A DNA stretch of 64,000 nucleotides from Parvibaculum sp039973015 (GCF_039973015.1 NZ_JBDWLT010000002.1:1-64000), one strand, 5' to 3'. Shown: positions 33,781-43,183, counted from the first letter of the stretch. The notes: a model not told the origin generated them from the letters alone. Made by a program: numbers and translations.

Positions 33781-35585
33781 AGGGTCTTTCCTTTTCGCTT
33801 CCCTCGCTCATGGCGGCGATGGCGTCCGGCGTCCGCGCCGAGGACATTGCGCGCGAGGCGCTTTCCCGCGCCGATGCCTGCAACGATCCCGCCATCTGGA
33901 TTTCGCGCTTCGAGGATGAAGAAGTCATCGCCCGGGCGAAGGCGCTGGATGAATTGCCGCGTGAGGTCCGGGCGCGCATGCCGCTCTTCGGTGTGCCCTT
34001 CGCGGTAAAGGACAATATCGATGTCGAGGGACTGCCGACCACGGCGGCCTGCCCCGCCTTTGCCTATCAGCCGAAGGAAAGCGCCTTTGCCGTCCGCCAG
34101 CTGATCGAGGCGGGTGCGGTCCCGCTCGGCAAGACCAATCTCGACCAGTTCGCGACCGGCCTTGTCGGCACGCGCTCGCCTTTGGGGGCGCCCCGTTCCG
34201 TCTTCAATCATGATTATATTTCCGGCGGATCGTCGTCCGGTTCCGCCGTGGCGGTCGCCGCCGGTATCGTCACATTCGCGCTCGGCACGGATACGGCGGG
34301 CTCTGGCCGTGTGCCTGCATCGTTCAACAATATTGTCGGGCTGAAGCCGACGCGCGGGCTTCTCTCCACGCGCGGTGTCGTTCCCGCCTGCCGCTCGCTC
34401 GATTGCGTGTCGATTTTCGCGCTCACGGTCGCAGATGCTGAAGCCGTCTTCGATGCGGCGGCCTCTTTCGACCCGCAGGACATCTATGCCCGCGCGCGCA
34501 TGGCCGAAACGCCCGCGACGCTTGGCGAGGGGTTTACCTTCGCCGTGCCGCGCGCCTCGGACCTCCAGTTCTTCGGCGATGACGAGGCCGCGCGTTTGTT
34601 CGGCGAGGCCTGCGAAAGGCTGGAAGAACTTGGCGGGCGCGCCCGCTGGATCGACTTCTCGCTTTTCGCTGAAGCGGCAGCCTTTCTTTACGATGGGCCC
34701 TTCGTCGCGGAGCGCACCGCCGCTATCGGCAAATTCATCGAGGCGCATGAGGCGGAAACCGACCCCACCGTGCGCGGCATTGTTCTGGGCGGGCGTGATC
34801 GCAATGCCGTCGAAACCTTCGAGGCGATCTACCGGCTCGAAGCGTTGAAGCGCCGGGCGATGACGCTGTTTGCGGATATCGACGTCCTCGTCGTGCCGAC
34901 CGCGCCCACCATCTACCGGGTGGACGAGATCGCTGCCGAGCCGGTCAAGCTCAACAGCCGCCTCGGCACCTATACGAATTTCATGAACCTGCTCGACATG
35001 GCGGGCATCGCGGTTCCGGCGGGCATCCGCGCGAGCGGCAGGGCGGCGGGGCTTCCTTTCGGCGTCACGCTCTCAGCGCCCGCTTTTTCGGAAGGAAAGC
35101 TCGGCGTGCTTGCCTCCGCCTTCGAGCGCGCGCAAGGGCTCACGCCCGGCGGTCCCGTTCCGCCTGCCGCGCCCGATGAAGGCTTCATCGAGCTTGCCGT
35201 TGTCGGCGCGCATATGTCGGGCCTGCCGCTCAATCATGAACTGACCTCGCGCGGCGCCATGTTCGTCGAGCGCACGAAGACCGCTCCCGTCTATCGCTTC
35301 TATGCGCTGGCGGGCGGTCCGCCTTTCCGTCCCGGTCTCGTGCGGGTGCCGGAGGGGGGAAGTTCCATCGAGCTTGAAGTCTGGCGTGTGCCGCGTTCCG
35401 CCTTTGGCGGCTTCATGGCGGGCGTACCGCAGCCGCTTTGCATCGGTACGCTCGATCTCGTGAGCGGGCGCCGCGTCAAGGGCTTCCTCTGCGAGGAAAG
35501 CGGGCTCGACGGTGCGGAGGAAATCACCTCCTTTGGCGGCTGGCGGGGCTTCATGGCCTCCAGAGCGGAGCAGGTTCCGGGCTGA
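33777..35585 (+). CDS. atzF: Allophanate hydrolase
   Basis: 602 residues starting at GTG 33777, overlapping the carboxylase stop. The amidase-signature domain (about 1-440) has the Lys-Ser-Ser triad K78 (VKDN), S152 (GGSSSGS) and S176 (TAGSG). Their 74- and 24-residue spacings equal K91-S165-S189 of AtzF. The smaller C-terminal domain (about 460-600) is the part linked in homologues to decarboxylating the intermediate. It converts allophanate, made here by CgdAB, to ammonia and carbon dioxide, completing nitrogen release from guanidine. Last gene of the operon; no clear terminator follows. Confidence 0.93.
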   Translation: MKGLSFSLPSLMAAMASGVRAEDIAREALSRADACNDPAIWISRFEDEEVIARAKALDELPREVRARMPLFGVPFAVKDNIDVEGLPTTAACPAFAYQPKESAFAVRQLIEAGAVPLGKTNLDQFATGLVGTRSPLGAPRSVFNHDYISGGSSSGSAVAVAAGIVTFALGTDTAGSGRVPASFNNIVGLKPTRGLLSTRGVVPACRSLDCVSIFALTVADAEAVFDAAASFDPQDIYARARMAETPATLGEGFTFAVPRASDLQFFGDDEAARLFGEACERLEELGGRARWIDFSLFAEAAAFLYDGPFVAERTAAIGKFIEAHEAETDPTVRGIVLGGRDRNAVETFEAIYRLEALKRRAMTLFADIDVLVVPTAPTIYRVDEIAAEPVKLNSRLGTYTNFMNLLDMAGIAVPAGIRASGRAAGLPFGVTLSAPAFSEGKLGVLASAFERAQGLTPGGPVPPAAPDEGFIELAVVGAHMSGLPLNHELTSRGAMFVERTKTAPVYRFYALAGGPPFRPGLVRVPEGGSSIELEVWRVPRSAFGGFMAGVPQPLCIGTLDLVSGRRVKGFLCEESGLDGAEEITSFGGWRGFMASRAEQVPG

Positions 35586-35674
35586 GCGGGGCTTAAGAAG
35601 TGGCGTTCGCGGGCCGAAGCCGATTATTCTCCTGTTCATGACGCAATTCACCGATAGCGCGGGCCGGTAGAGAC

Positions 35675-36496
35675 ATGGCGATCCGGGTCCGGGAAGCGGC
35701 ATCGGCGGAGCCCGATCCTGCCGAGGGGGCGCCGCCTGCAAGCTCGCGGGCGTTGCGCTGGTACGATGTTGTTCTTCTGCCGGCGGGGGCCTTTTCGGTG
35801 GCCTTCGTCGCGGCCACCGCTGCTTTCCTCATCGACTGGTATCTTAATGCCCCGGAGGGCCTTGGCCTGCGCTTCTGGGCGCGCGGCACCTCGGCGACGG
35901 TCTGGTTTGCCTATACCGTCGAGGTCGCGCTCTATGGGGGCTTCATCGCGACCGGCTTTTTGCTGCTCAGGCTTCGCGGATACCGTCTTTCCGGCGTCTA
36001 TTTCGCGCCTGTCCGCTGGCGCAGCCTGTCTGCGGCGGGCGGCCTCGGCGCGATTTTCGCCGGGCTTTTCATGTGGCTTCTCTCCCTGCTTCCCGCCGAA
36101 ACGCAGCAGGAACTGATCGAGAAGAGCGAGCTTCTCTCGCCTTCGAGCGGCGCCGAGGCGCTGACGCTTTTTTTCATCGCCGTGCTGCTCGCGCCCGTAG
36201 CCGAGGAACTCTATTTTCGGGGCGTCATGTTCCGGCTTCTTTCGAGGCGGGTTTCCTTCGCTGCGAGCGCGGGCCTCACGGCGGCGCTTTTTTCGCTCGC
36301 GCATGGGCATCTTTTCATGCTGCCGGGGCTTGGCGGCTGGACGCTGAGCATCCTGCTTTTCGTGATCGGCTTTGTCCTTGCCGGCCTCGCGCGCCTTACG
36401 GGCTCGCTGCGCGCATCCGTCATCATGCACGGCGTCTATAATGCCGTCCTGCTCGGCCCGAGCGTTGTCGCCGTGATTGCGCGCCTGTCCGCTTAG
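35675..36496 (+). CDS. CPBP-family intramembrane glutamic endopeptidase
   Basis: 273 residues with about eight membrane helices. The CPBP (Rce1/Abi-type) motifs are AEELYFRGVMFRLL (EExxxR, near 171-184), FSLAHGHLF (near 207-215) and the late HGVYNA (near 251-256), which together form the catalytic site. The substrate is unknown; relatives process membrane proteins or bacteriocin-like peptides. It converges on the site-2 protease gene and overlaps it by 4 bp at the 3' end, so two unrelated intramembrane proteases lie end to end. Confidence 0.88.
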   Translation: MAIRVREAASAEPDPAEGAPPASSRALRWYDVVLLPAGAFSVAFVAATAAFLIDWYLNAPEGLGLRFWARGTSATVWFAYTVEVALYGGFIATGFLLLRLRGYRLSGVYFAPVRWRSLSAAGGLGAIFAGLFMWLLSLLPAETQQELIEKSELLSPSSGAEALTLFFIAVLLAPVAEELYFRGVMFRLLSRRVSFAASAGLTAALFSLAHGHLFMLPGLGGWTLSILLFVIGFVLAGLARLTGSLRASVIMHGVYNAVLLGPSVVAVIARLSA

Positions 36497-37617
36497 CCGA
36501 GGCTCTGCTTCAGTTCCATCAGACGCATGATGTCGCGCAGCGCGACAATGCCGAGAAGGGTTCCGTCCTTCACCACCAGAAGCCGTGAATTGCCGCTCTC
36601 GCTCATCTGGCGAAGGGCGGCTTCGGCGCTGTCGCCGGGGGAAATGGCGTTCGTTTTCGACAAGGGCTGCATGATGTCGAAGACGCGCCGCTTCTCCCAT
36701 TCCGCGCGGTCCGTCTTGCGCAGTTCCGCGACACCGGCAAGCCCCACGAGCCGTTCGCCTTCCATCACCGGGAATGCTTCGTGGAAGGAACCATAGACAT
36801 AGCCGTCCACCAGCTCGCGCAGGCTGATGCCTGCGGGTACCGTCACCGGATTTTGGGTCATGAAGCGCGAGACGGGTTCGCTCCCGAGCAGCACATGCGC
36901 CTGCAATTGCGCGTAGGAGCCGCGCGAGGCCGAATAGAGAAAGAGCCCGATCAGGCCCCACCACAAGCCGCCGATCAGATTGCCGGTGAAAAGGCTCACC
37001 ACGCCCAGCGCGATCAGGATGAGGCCGAAGGTCTGCCCCGCCGAGGATGCGCGCCGCGTCGCCTCGTTGAGATCGCCCGAGCGGCCCCAGAGCCAGGCGC
37101 GGTAGACGCGCCCGCCATCGAGCGGGAAGGCAGGCACCATGTTGAAGACGGCGACCATGAAATTGATGAGGGCCAGATACCAGGCGACGCCTGTCACCGT
37201 GTCGCCGAGTCCGGCTGCATGGGCGATGGAGGCGGCCATATAGAAGAAGACCGCGAGAACGAGGCTGGCGATGGGCCCGGCAATCGCCATCAGCAGTTCA
37301 GAGCGCGCCGTTGGCGGCTCCTTCTCCATGTGGGCGACGCCGCCGAAAATGAAGAGCGTGATGCCTTTGATCGGAATGTCGAAGCGACGTGCGACGAGCG
37401 AATGCGAAAGCTCGTGCAGGATGATCGAGATGAACAGCCCCGCCGCGCCGACAATGCCCATCGACCAGTATGCGGGCGAGGTGAGGCCGGGATAGACCTC
37501 CGGGAAATAGCCCGTCGCCAGCGTCCATGTGACGAGCAGGGCAATGAAGATCCAGCTCAGATCCAGCGTCACGTCGAAACCCGCCAGACGGAACAGCCTT
37601 ATCTGATGTCCAAACAT
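36493..37617 (-). CDS. Site-2 protease family metalloprotease with two CBS domains
   Basis: 374 residues from ATG 37617, eight bases behind AAAGGGAG; an ATG at 37641 is possible but less well placed. Membrane helices frame the zinc motif HELSH (ILHELSHSLVARR near 64-76) and the second motif NMVPAFPLDGGRVYRAWLWG (near 159-178), which supplies the aspartate ligand. Two CBS repeats (about 240-370) follow, as in SpoIVFB-like and stand-alone bacterial M50 enzymes, where they sense nucleotides. The target protein is not apparent. Confidence 0.9.
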   Translation of the reverse strand: MFGHQIRLFRLAGFDVTLDLSWIFIALLVTWTLATGYFPEVYPGLTSPAYWSMGIVGAAGLFISIILHELSHSLVARRFDIPIKGITLFIFGGVAHMEKEPPTARSELLMAIAGPIASLVLAVFFYMAASIAHAAGLGDTVTGVAWYLALINFMVAVFNMVPAFPLDGGRVYRAWLWGRSGDLNEATRRASSAGQTFGLILIALGVVSLFTGNLIGGLWWGLIGLFLYSASRGSYAQLQAHVLLGSEPVSRFMTQNPVTVPAGISLRELVDGYVYGSFHEAFPVMEGERLVGLAGVAELRKTDRAEWEKRRVFDIMQPLSKTNAISPGDSAEAALRQMSESGNSRLLVVKDGTLLGIVALRDIMRLMELKQSLG

Positions 37618-37834
37618 CGCGCTCCCTTTCGTTTTCCACATCCTACACCTGTTGAAGCCCGGATCGCACGGGTGGCAGATGCGCGCAGCCCGTTAGTCCA
37701 TTTGGGTCATGCGGCGCCGGGCACCCCTGCCTAGTCTCCCGGCACCAAAGGGCATTCCGGCCGATTCACCTCTCGTTGCGTTCCGCGCGGAGGCAGCGGC
37801 CGGGCGCGGATGTAACAAGGGGTGAGATGTGACG

Positions 37835-39226
37835 ATGTCGAAATGGGCGCGCGGCCGGGCCGGTTGCCGCAAAGCGGGCACGGGGTTTTCAAACAGCAGA
37901 CGGCAGGTGAGGGGTCTTGCGCTGGCGGCCGGGCTGGCGCTGGCCGCAGCGGGTGCCGCAACGGCAGGCCCGATGGAAGAGGCGAGCCAGCACCTTTCGC
38001 AGGGTGACGCAGCGGGCGCTTATGAAATTCTGAAGCCTGAAGAGCGCGCCCGCGCGGGCAATCCGGGTTACGACTACATGCTCGGGCTTGCCGCGGTCGA
38101 TTCCGGCCGCCCGGCGGAAGCCGTCGCCGCTTTCGAGCGCGTGCTCGCGGTCGATCCCGGTCATCTTCAGGCGCGCGCGGAACTTGGCCGCACCTATATC
38201 GCCATGAACGAGCCCGAGGCGGCGCGGCGCGAGCTTGCCACCGTCGAGGCGCAAGACAGCGTGCCCGACAGCGTGCGCGAAACGATCGACCGCTACGTAA
38301 CCGCCCTCGACACCGGTCTTTCCGGCGGCGGCACGCAGATTTCAAACCGCGTCACGGTCCGCGGCGGTTATGACAGCAACGTCAACAATTCGACGAGCGA
38401 CAGCCGCATCCTCATTCCCGCCTTCGCAGGGCTCGGCTTTGCGACGCTCGGCGCGGGCGCGACTTCGCAGGACGATGCGTTCGGCGAAGTTTCCGGGCGC
38501 AGCTCCGTGACGCATGGCATCGCCATCGACAAGCAGCTCCTGCTCGATCTCACCGCGTCCTACCGCGCGAACTCGGATCTCGATCAGTTCAACCAGGGCA
38601 TTGCGGGTATCAATTTCGGCTATTCGCAGCGTACGCCCGATCACGGCACGTTCACGCTGAGCGGTCAGGCGCAGTCCTACTGGGTCGATGACGAAGTCTA
38701 TCGCTACACCTATGGCGCGCTCGGCCAGTGGACCTATCGCACGGCGGGCATGACGGACTATGCCGTCTACCTGCAATATTCGAAGCTCAATTATCCCTCG
38801 AACAGCGTTCAGAACGCGAACCGCTATACGGCGGGCGCAACCGTCGGCCAGTCGCTTGGCGGCGCGGGCGACCCTTACGTCTATGGCGGCGCCTATGCAG
38901 GTTACGAAAAGCTCACGGATTCAACTTTCGATCATCTGAGCTATGCCTTTGGCGGCCTTCGTCTCGGCGGCGAGGTCGGCCTCATGCCGCGCCTTCGCGG
39001 CTATGCGAGCGTTGCGGTCGAGGCCTCCGAATACAAGGAGCCCGATCCGCTTTTCCTCGAAGAGCGTTCGGTCATCCGCGCCGATGCGACGGCGGGTCTG
39101 CGCTACGCCCTTACCGACGACCTCACCCTCGGCACAGAGGTCGCCTATACGCGCTCCGACAGCAACATCGTGCTCTACGAGTATGACCGCGTCGTCGCTT
39201 CCGTTTCCATCAGTCTCGATTTTTGA
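37835..39226 (+). CDS. Outer-membrane protein with N-terminal TPRs and C-terminal beta-barrel (Slam-like)
   Basis: 463 residues from ATG 37835. A signal sequence (about 27-45, LALAAGLALAAAGAATA) is followed by TPR-like helices (about 46-150, HLSQGDAAGAYEIL and GHLQARAELGRTYIAMNEPEAAR), then about 14 amphipathic strands from VTVRGGYDSNVNNSTS (near 172) to the terminal VSISLDF, a beta-barrel assembly signal. TPR plus barrel is the architecture of Slam (surface lipoprotein assembly modulator) proteins, which export TbpB-like substrates. The next gene, 18 bp on, has TbpB-like repeats, which supports that reading. A generic beta-barrel assembly or polysaccharide role is the alternative. Confidence 0.65.
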   Translation: MSKWARGRAGCRKAGTGFSNSRRQVRGLALAAGLALAAAGAATAGPMEEASQHLSQGDAAGAYEILKPEERARAGNPGYDYMLGLAAVDSGRPAEAVAAFERVLAVDPGHLQARAELGRTYIAMNEPEAARRELATVEAQDSVPDSVRETIDRYVTALDTGLSGGGTQISNRVTVRGGYDSNVNNSTSDSRILIPAFAGLGFATLGAGATSQDDAFGEVSGRSSVTHGIAIDKQLLLDLTASYRANSDLDQFNQGIAGINFGYSQRTPDHGTFTLSGQAQSYWVDDEVYRYTYGALGQWTYRTAGMTDYAVYLQYSKLNYPSNSVQNANRYTAGATVGQSLGGAGDPYVYGGAYAGYEKLTDSTFDHLSYAFGGLRLGGEVGLMPRLRGYASVAVEASEYKEPDPLFLEERSVIRADATAGLRYALTDDLTLGTEVAYTRSDSNIVLYEYDRVVASVSISLDF

Positions 39227-39244
39227 TCCGAAGGAGCCAGACAC

Positions 39245-42200
39245 ATGAAAAAGATTTCGATCAACCGGCTTCTTGCAACGACGGCCGTCGCCGCCGCGCT
39301 TGCGCTTTCGGCAACCGGCGCTTCGGCGCTCCCCGTTCTCTTCGGCGGCGCTTCCGTCGAGGGTGGCGGCAGCGATGTCGCCAATATCGAGCCGGGCCAG
39401 ACTGTCACAGCCACCACGCTGCTCCAGCTTCAGGCGCCGGATGGCAGCATCGTCACCATCGAGCCCGGTTCCGTCTTCACCATAACGGGTGAGGGCGACA
39501 GTCTTTCCTTCGAGCTCGTGTCGGGCGCGATCCGCGTTGCCTCAAGCGGCATGCCGATTTCCGTCTCGAAGGGCGGCGTTACGATCGCCACCACGGGCGG
39601 CGCCTTCTCTGCCTTCGAGGGCGAGGATGGCGGACTTGCCGGCCGCGTCAATCAGGGCATGGCGACAGTCGCGAATGGCGGCGGCGAACGTCAGTTCTCG
39701 GCCGGCCAGGGCTATGAGGCGAGCGAAACCAGCATCGCCGGCACCTTCACGCCGCCGCCGGTCAACACGACGCAAATGACGCAGTCCGGGCCGGACGACA
39801 CGAACTACTCGCCCGCCGATGAGCAGGGTTCGGAAGGTTCGGGGGTCGTCGAGGAAGCCGCGGGTGGCGGTGGCAGTGGTGGCGGCGGCGGCGGAAGCGG
39901 TGGCTATGGCGGCACGCCGCCCGTCACCGGGGTCGTCGTGCCCGTCACCGGCACGGAAGAGACGGGCTATGTCATCGCCTATGCGGCGGATGCCATCGGC
40001 ATCGATGCGCGCGACGATGTAACCGTTACCATTGGTTCTGGCGGCGAGCTCAACCGCTACAAGGTCGGCGACGGTTCGAGCGAAGACCTCGAACGCAATT
40101 CGAACGATTCACTTGAGCGCGCCAATTCCAACGGCAACGTGTTCATCGAGCGCTGGGCGGGCGGCGAGACGCATGGCAACTACTACAACGACTATAACGG
40201 CACGACCTTCTCCGAACTTGGCCGCACCAGCTATCAGGGCTTCCACCTGATGTATGGCAAGCCGACGAACGAAGCGAGCATCCCGACGAACGGCGTCGCG
40301 ACCTACGATCTCGTCGCCGCGACGAGCCCGACCATCGACGATGGCAGCTTTGCGCCCGGCACCTTCGATGGCGAGCTTGGCATTCTGTTCGGCCCGATCT
40401 TCAAGGTCGGTGTCGATTTCACGGTCGATATGCCGGGTGACCATGTCTATGTGATCCAGACCGCGGGCGGGGCCGCCGCGCCTTCGGCCGCACCGCAATA
40501 CAAGGATCTCTCGCAAGGCATCTTCCGTCTCAACGGCATCCAGATGGCGCAGGCCGGCGCGGCTTGTCCGACCTCGAACTGCGATGCGTCGATCTACGGC
40601 CTCTTCACCGGCGATGCGGGCGAAGATGTCGGCATCACCTACCAGATCATGGACTTCTCCGCGCCGTCCGACGATCTCTATCGCGCGAAGCGCATTTCCG
40701 GCGCGGCTGTCTTCGCCCAGGGTTCCTATACGCCGGGCGAAGCACCGCCTCCGACCGAAAGCGGCGAGATCGACGCGCCGCTCGGCAGCGGGCCTTATCA
40801 GGTCGCCTTCAACGGTGTTTTTGTCGATGACTCGACCATCGAGCTCGATCAGCGCGGCGCACTTTCCTCTTTCGTGAGCGACTACACGGGCCCGGACGGT
40901 ACGGACCGGGGCGATACGAAGGTTGCCGATCTCTGGGGCAATGAGGATGTCACCATCGGCCGCTGGAACGACGGCACGACAGAGGGCTATCTCGCCACCT
41001 CTCTCTCGGCGGATATCCAGTCCTATCATTATGCGGTGGGCACGGCGGCGACGAACCTGCCGACCTATGGCGTCGCCTATTACGACCTTGCCGCGGCGAC
41101 CTCGCCGACCTTCGCCGATGGCGGCGGGCTGCCGGGCACGCTTACCGGCGGCATGTCCATCGGTTACGGTTCGGGCATGCCCGCCGTCGGCCTCGATCTC
41201 GAAATCGACATGCCGGACGATCACATCTATGTGGTGCAGACGCCGGGCGGCCTCGACATGCCGCATCTCTCGCCCTTCGCCGTCTATACGACCGGCTCCA
41301 TCTATCCCACGAACAGCATCGTGAAGATGGGGCAAGGCACCTTCACCATCGACGATGGCGGGCGCGCCTGCGAGTCGAACTCGAGCTGCTTCTTCTCGCT
41401 CTACGGTTTCGTCTCCGGCGAGGGCGGTTCTTCCGCCGCACTCAACTACCAGATCTGGCAGAGCGCCTATCTGGGCCGGGCGATCTCCGGTTCGGCTGCC
41501 TTCACCACGGACGGCGCGGAAGTGGCGTCCCTGTCGGACCCGCTGGACACGCCTTTCGCGGACGGCAACTACTCTGCTGTCGTTTCCAAATATGGTAGCA
41601 ACGCCGTCTTTACCGATCAGGCAGCGGTTTTCGGCGAGGACGGTTCGCTCATCAGCTATCAGGTCCGCACCAATCCGGGCTCGGAATCGACGCCCAATAT
41701 CGGCACCAATGGCATGGCCGAACTCGGACGCAACGATGACGTCATGTGGGGCCGCTGGACCGGCGGCGAGACGGGCGGCACCGGCACCTATAACGGCTAT
41801 GTCGGCGCCGACCTGACGGGCGACAAGGGCATGCACTGGATCGTCGGCACTACCGCCACCGATCTTCCCGCCAGCGGTACGGCGGAGTACGAACTCGCCG
41901 GTTACACGGCTCCCGTCTTCAATGACGGCCGTTCGGCGCCGGGCACGCTTTCGGGCGGCATGGTCGTCGCCTGGAACGGGGCAAGCACGAAGATCGGCAC
42001 GGATCTCGACGTGTCGATGGCGGGCGATGCCGTCTACAAGCTGACGACGACGGGCGGTCTTGCCACTCCCTCCACCTCGGAGCTCACGATGGGCACGGAC
42101 GGCAAGTTCAACGGCTCGCTGCCCGTCACCTTCACGCCGGATGGCGGCGGCACGGGTGCGGCCTGTGCGATTACGCCCTGCAGCGCTGCCGTTGAAGGTC

Positions 42201-42313
42201 AGGCCTTCGGTCAGGGCGGCAAGACGATCGGCCTCGGATACGCAATCGGCTTCGGCGATTACGGCATCACCGGCGCGGGCGTCTTCACGCAGGCTCCCCC
42301 TCCGCCTCCGTGA
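39245..42313 (+). CDS. Large secreted FecR-domain protein with three TbpB-like repeats
   Basis: 1022 residues, behind GAAGGAGCC. A cleavable signal (ASA-LP, about residue 28) has no lipobox. A FecR-like beta domain (about 35-160) is followed by a Gly/Ser-rich linker (about 195-228) and three diverged repeats of about 250-270 residues (near 230-495, 505-760 and 765-1020). Each repeat has a GRW-type strand (IERWAGGETHG, GRWNDGTTEG, GRWTGGETGG), a PGT(F/L)xGxxxI segment, a cysteine pair (ACPTSNC, ACESNSSC, ACAITPC) and a closing GxFxGxxG...ISGxxxF strand. This recalls the C-terminal barrels of transferrin-binding-protein-like substrates. Ligand and cell-surface fate are unknown. Confidence 0.65.
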   Translation: MKKISINRLLATTAVAAALALSATGASALPVLFGGASVEGGGSDVANIEPGQTVTATTLLQLQAPDGSIVTIEPGSVFTITGEGDSLSFELVSGAIRVASSGMPISVSKGGVTIATTGGAFSAFEGEDGGLAGRVNQGMATVANGGGERQFSAGQGYEASETSIAGTFTPPPVNTTQMTQSGPDDTNYSPADEQGSEGSGVVEEAAGGGGSGGGGGGSGGYGGTPPVTGVVVPVTGTEETGYVIAYAADAIGIDARDDVTVTIGSGGELNRYKVGDGSSEDLERNSNDSLERANSNGNVFIERWAGGETHGNYYNDYNGTTFSELGRTSYQGFHLMYGKPTNEASIPTNGVATYDLVAATSPTIDDGSFAPGTFDGELGILFGPIFKVGVDFTVDMPGDHVYVIQTAGGAAAPSAAPQYKDLSQGIFRLNGIQMAQAGAACPTSNCDASIYGLFTGDAGEDVGITYQIMDFSAPSDDLYRAKRISGAAVFAQGSYTPGEAPPPTESGEIDAPLGSGPYQVAFNGVFVDDSTIELDQRGALSSFVSDYTGPDGTDRGDTKVADLWGNEDVTIGRWNDGTTEGYLATSLSADIQSYHYAVGTAATNLPTYGVAYYDLAAATSPTFADGGGLPGTLTGGMSIGYGSGMPAVGLDLEIDMPDDHIYVVQTPGGLDMPHLSPFAVYTTGSIYPTNSIVKMGQGTFTIDDGGRACESNSSCFFSLYGFVSGEGGSSAALNYQIWQSAYLGRAISGSAAFTTDGAEVASLSDPLDTPFADGNYSAVVSKYGSNAVFTDQAAVFGEDGSLISYQVRTNPGSESTPNIGTNGMAELGRNDDVMWGRWTGGETGGTGTYNGYVGADLTGDKGMHWIVGTTATDLPASGTAEYELAGYTAPVFNDGRSAPGTLSGGMVVAWNGASTKIGTDLDVSMAGDAVYKLTTTGGLATPSTSELTMGTDGKFNGSLPVTFTPDGGGTGAACAITPCSAAVEGQAFGQGGKTIGLGYAIGFGDYGITGAGVFTQAPPPPP

Positions 42314-42347
42314 TCCCTCGATCTTCTCTCTGGATGCGCTGAAACTC

Positions 42348-42379
42348 AGGCCGGGCGGCAATGCCCGGCCTTTCTTTTT
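42348..42379 (+). terminator. Rho-independent terminator of the TPR-barrel/FecR operon
   Basis: AGGCCGGGC (42348-42356), loop GGCAAT, GCCCGGCCT (42363-42371), then TTCTTTTT. The stem is strong and the T tract clear. It lies between the FecR-type gene and the end of the convergent tetR gene. Confidence 0.85.
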
Positions 42380-42384
42380 GCCTG

Positions 42385-43032
42385 TCAGCGTCCCGGACGG
42401 ATTGCGCGCCTGAGCGCGAGCAGCATATGCGCCTCGATTTCCTCGCGCCGCGCCGCTCGCTCTTCTTGCGTTCCCGGCGTCACGAGATAGAGGTCGACGA
42501 GATTGCCGATCAGCACGTTCATGAAATGCAGCCGCGCCGGGTCGAGACGTGCATCGGGCGCAAACCTCTTGAGGAAGGGCGCGATGCGCTCGCCGATGAT
42601 GGTGACATTCGCCGGGTCCTGCTCTTCCTCCGTCGTGCGGATCGAGCGCATGGCCCGGAGCAGGTTCGTATGGGACGGGATCGCTTCGGCCTCGTCCAGA
42701 TAGACCCGCAGGAGAAGGCGCGCCGCATCTTCGACATCCGTCTCCTCGCCGAGACCCGCCAGCCGCTCGACGCTCGCCGCCGCGATCCGCTCGACGGTGG
42801 CGTCATAGGCGGCGAGAAGCAGCGCGTCGCGGTCCCTGAAGTAGCGGTAAAGGCTCCCCACCGCGACGCCGGTGCGTTCGGCAACGCTCGTCGTGGTGAC
42901 CGCCTCCGCGCCGTCCTCCGCGACGATCTCCTCCACCGCCGCCAGCAGCGCGGCCCGCGTCTTCAGCGCCCGCGTCTGCACGGGAACGCGCTTTGCCCCT
43001 CGCAGGGGTGTTTCTGCCGTGCTCGCTCGCAT
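42385..43032 (-). CDS. TetR-family transcriptional regulator
   Basis: 215 residues from the ATG at 43032; a TTG at 43059 would add nine. The helix-turn-helix (TSVAERTGVAVGSLYRYFRDRDALLLAAY, about 43-71) is typical of TetR/AcrR. The ligand domain has no assignable effector. It is transcribed divergently from the beta-helix/diheme cytochrome genes. The intergenic dyad TGAAA-CTA-TTTCA is a natural operator, so it probably represses itself and that pair. Confidence 0.88.
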   Translation of the reverse strand: MRASTAETPLRGAKRVPVQTRALKTRAALLAAVEEIVAEDGAEAVTTTSVAERTGVAVGSLYRYFRDRDALLLAAYDATVERIAAASVERLAGLGEETDVEDAARLLLRVYLDEAEAIPSHTNLLRAMRSIRTTEEEQDPANVTIIGERIAPFLKRFAPDARLDPARLHFMNVLIGNLVDLYLVTPGTQEERAARREEIEAHMLLALRRAIRPGR

Positions 43033-43063
43033 TCCCGGGTCCGGTGCTGTCTCTCTCAAAAAG

Positions 43064-43076
43064 TGAAACTATTTCA
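43064..43076. promoter_or_regulatory. Operator-like dyad between tetR and the beta-helix gene
   Basis: TGAAA (43064-43068), CTA, TTTCA (43072-43076). With flanks the dyad extends to AAGTGAAA/TTTCATTT with one mismatch. A TTGACA hexamer, a possible -35 for the rightward genes, follows at 43084. Position and symmetry suggest binding by the adjacent TetR protein. Confidence 0.5.
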
Positions 43077-43183
43077 TTTTTGTTGACAGAGCCAGCGCGA
43101 AGGCCGCATTTTGTCATCAGATGAGTGCCCGGCAGCTTCCTGTCCGGGCTCTCGGTCTTTGCATGGGCTTGGGGGAGAAGCAG

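Noticed and set aside
40109..42361. 750-codon minus-strand frame opposite the FecR/TbpB-like gene
   Set aside because: Arg-rich, no signal or domain, whereas the plus-strand product has a signal peptide, repeats and a following terminator.
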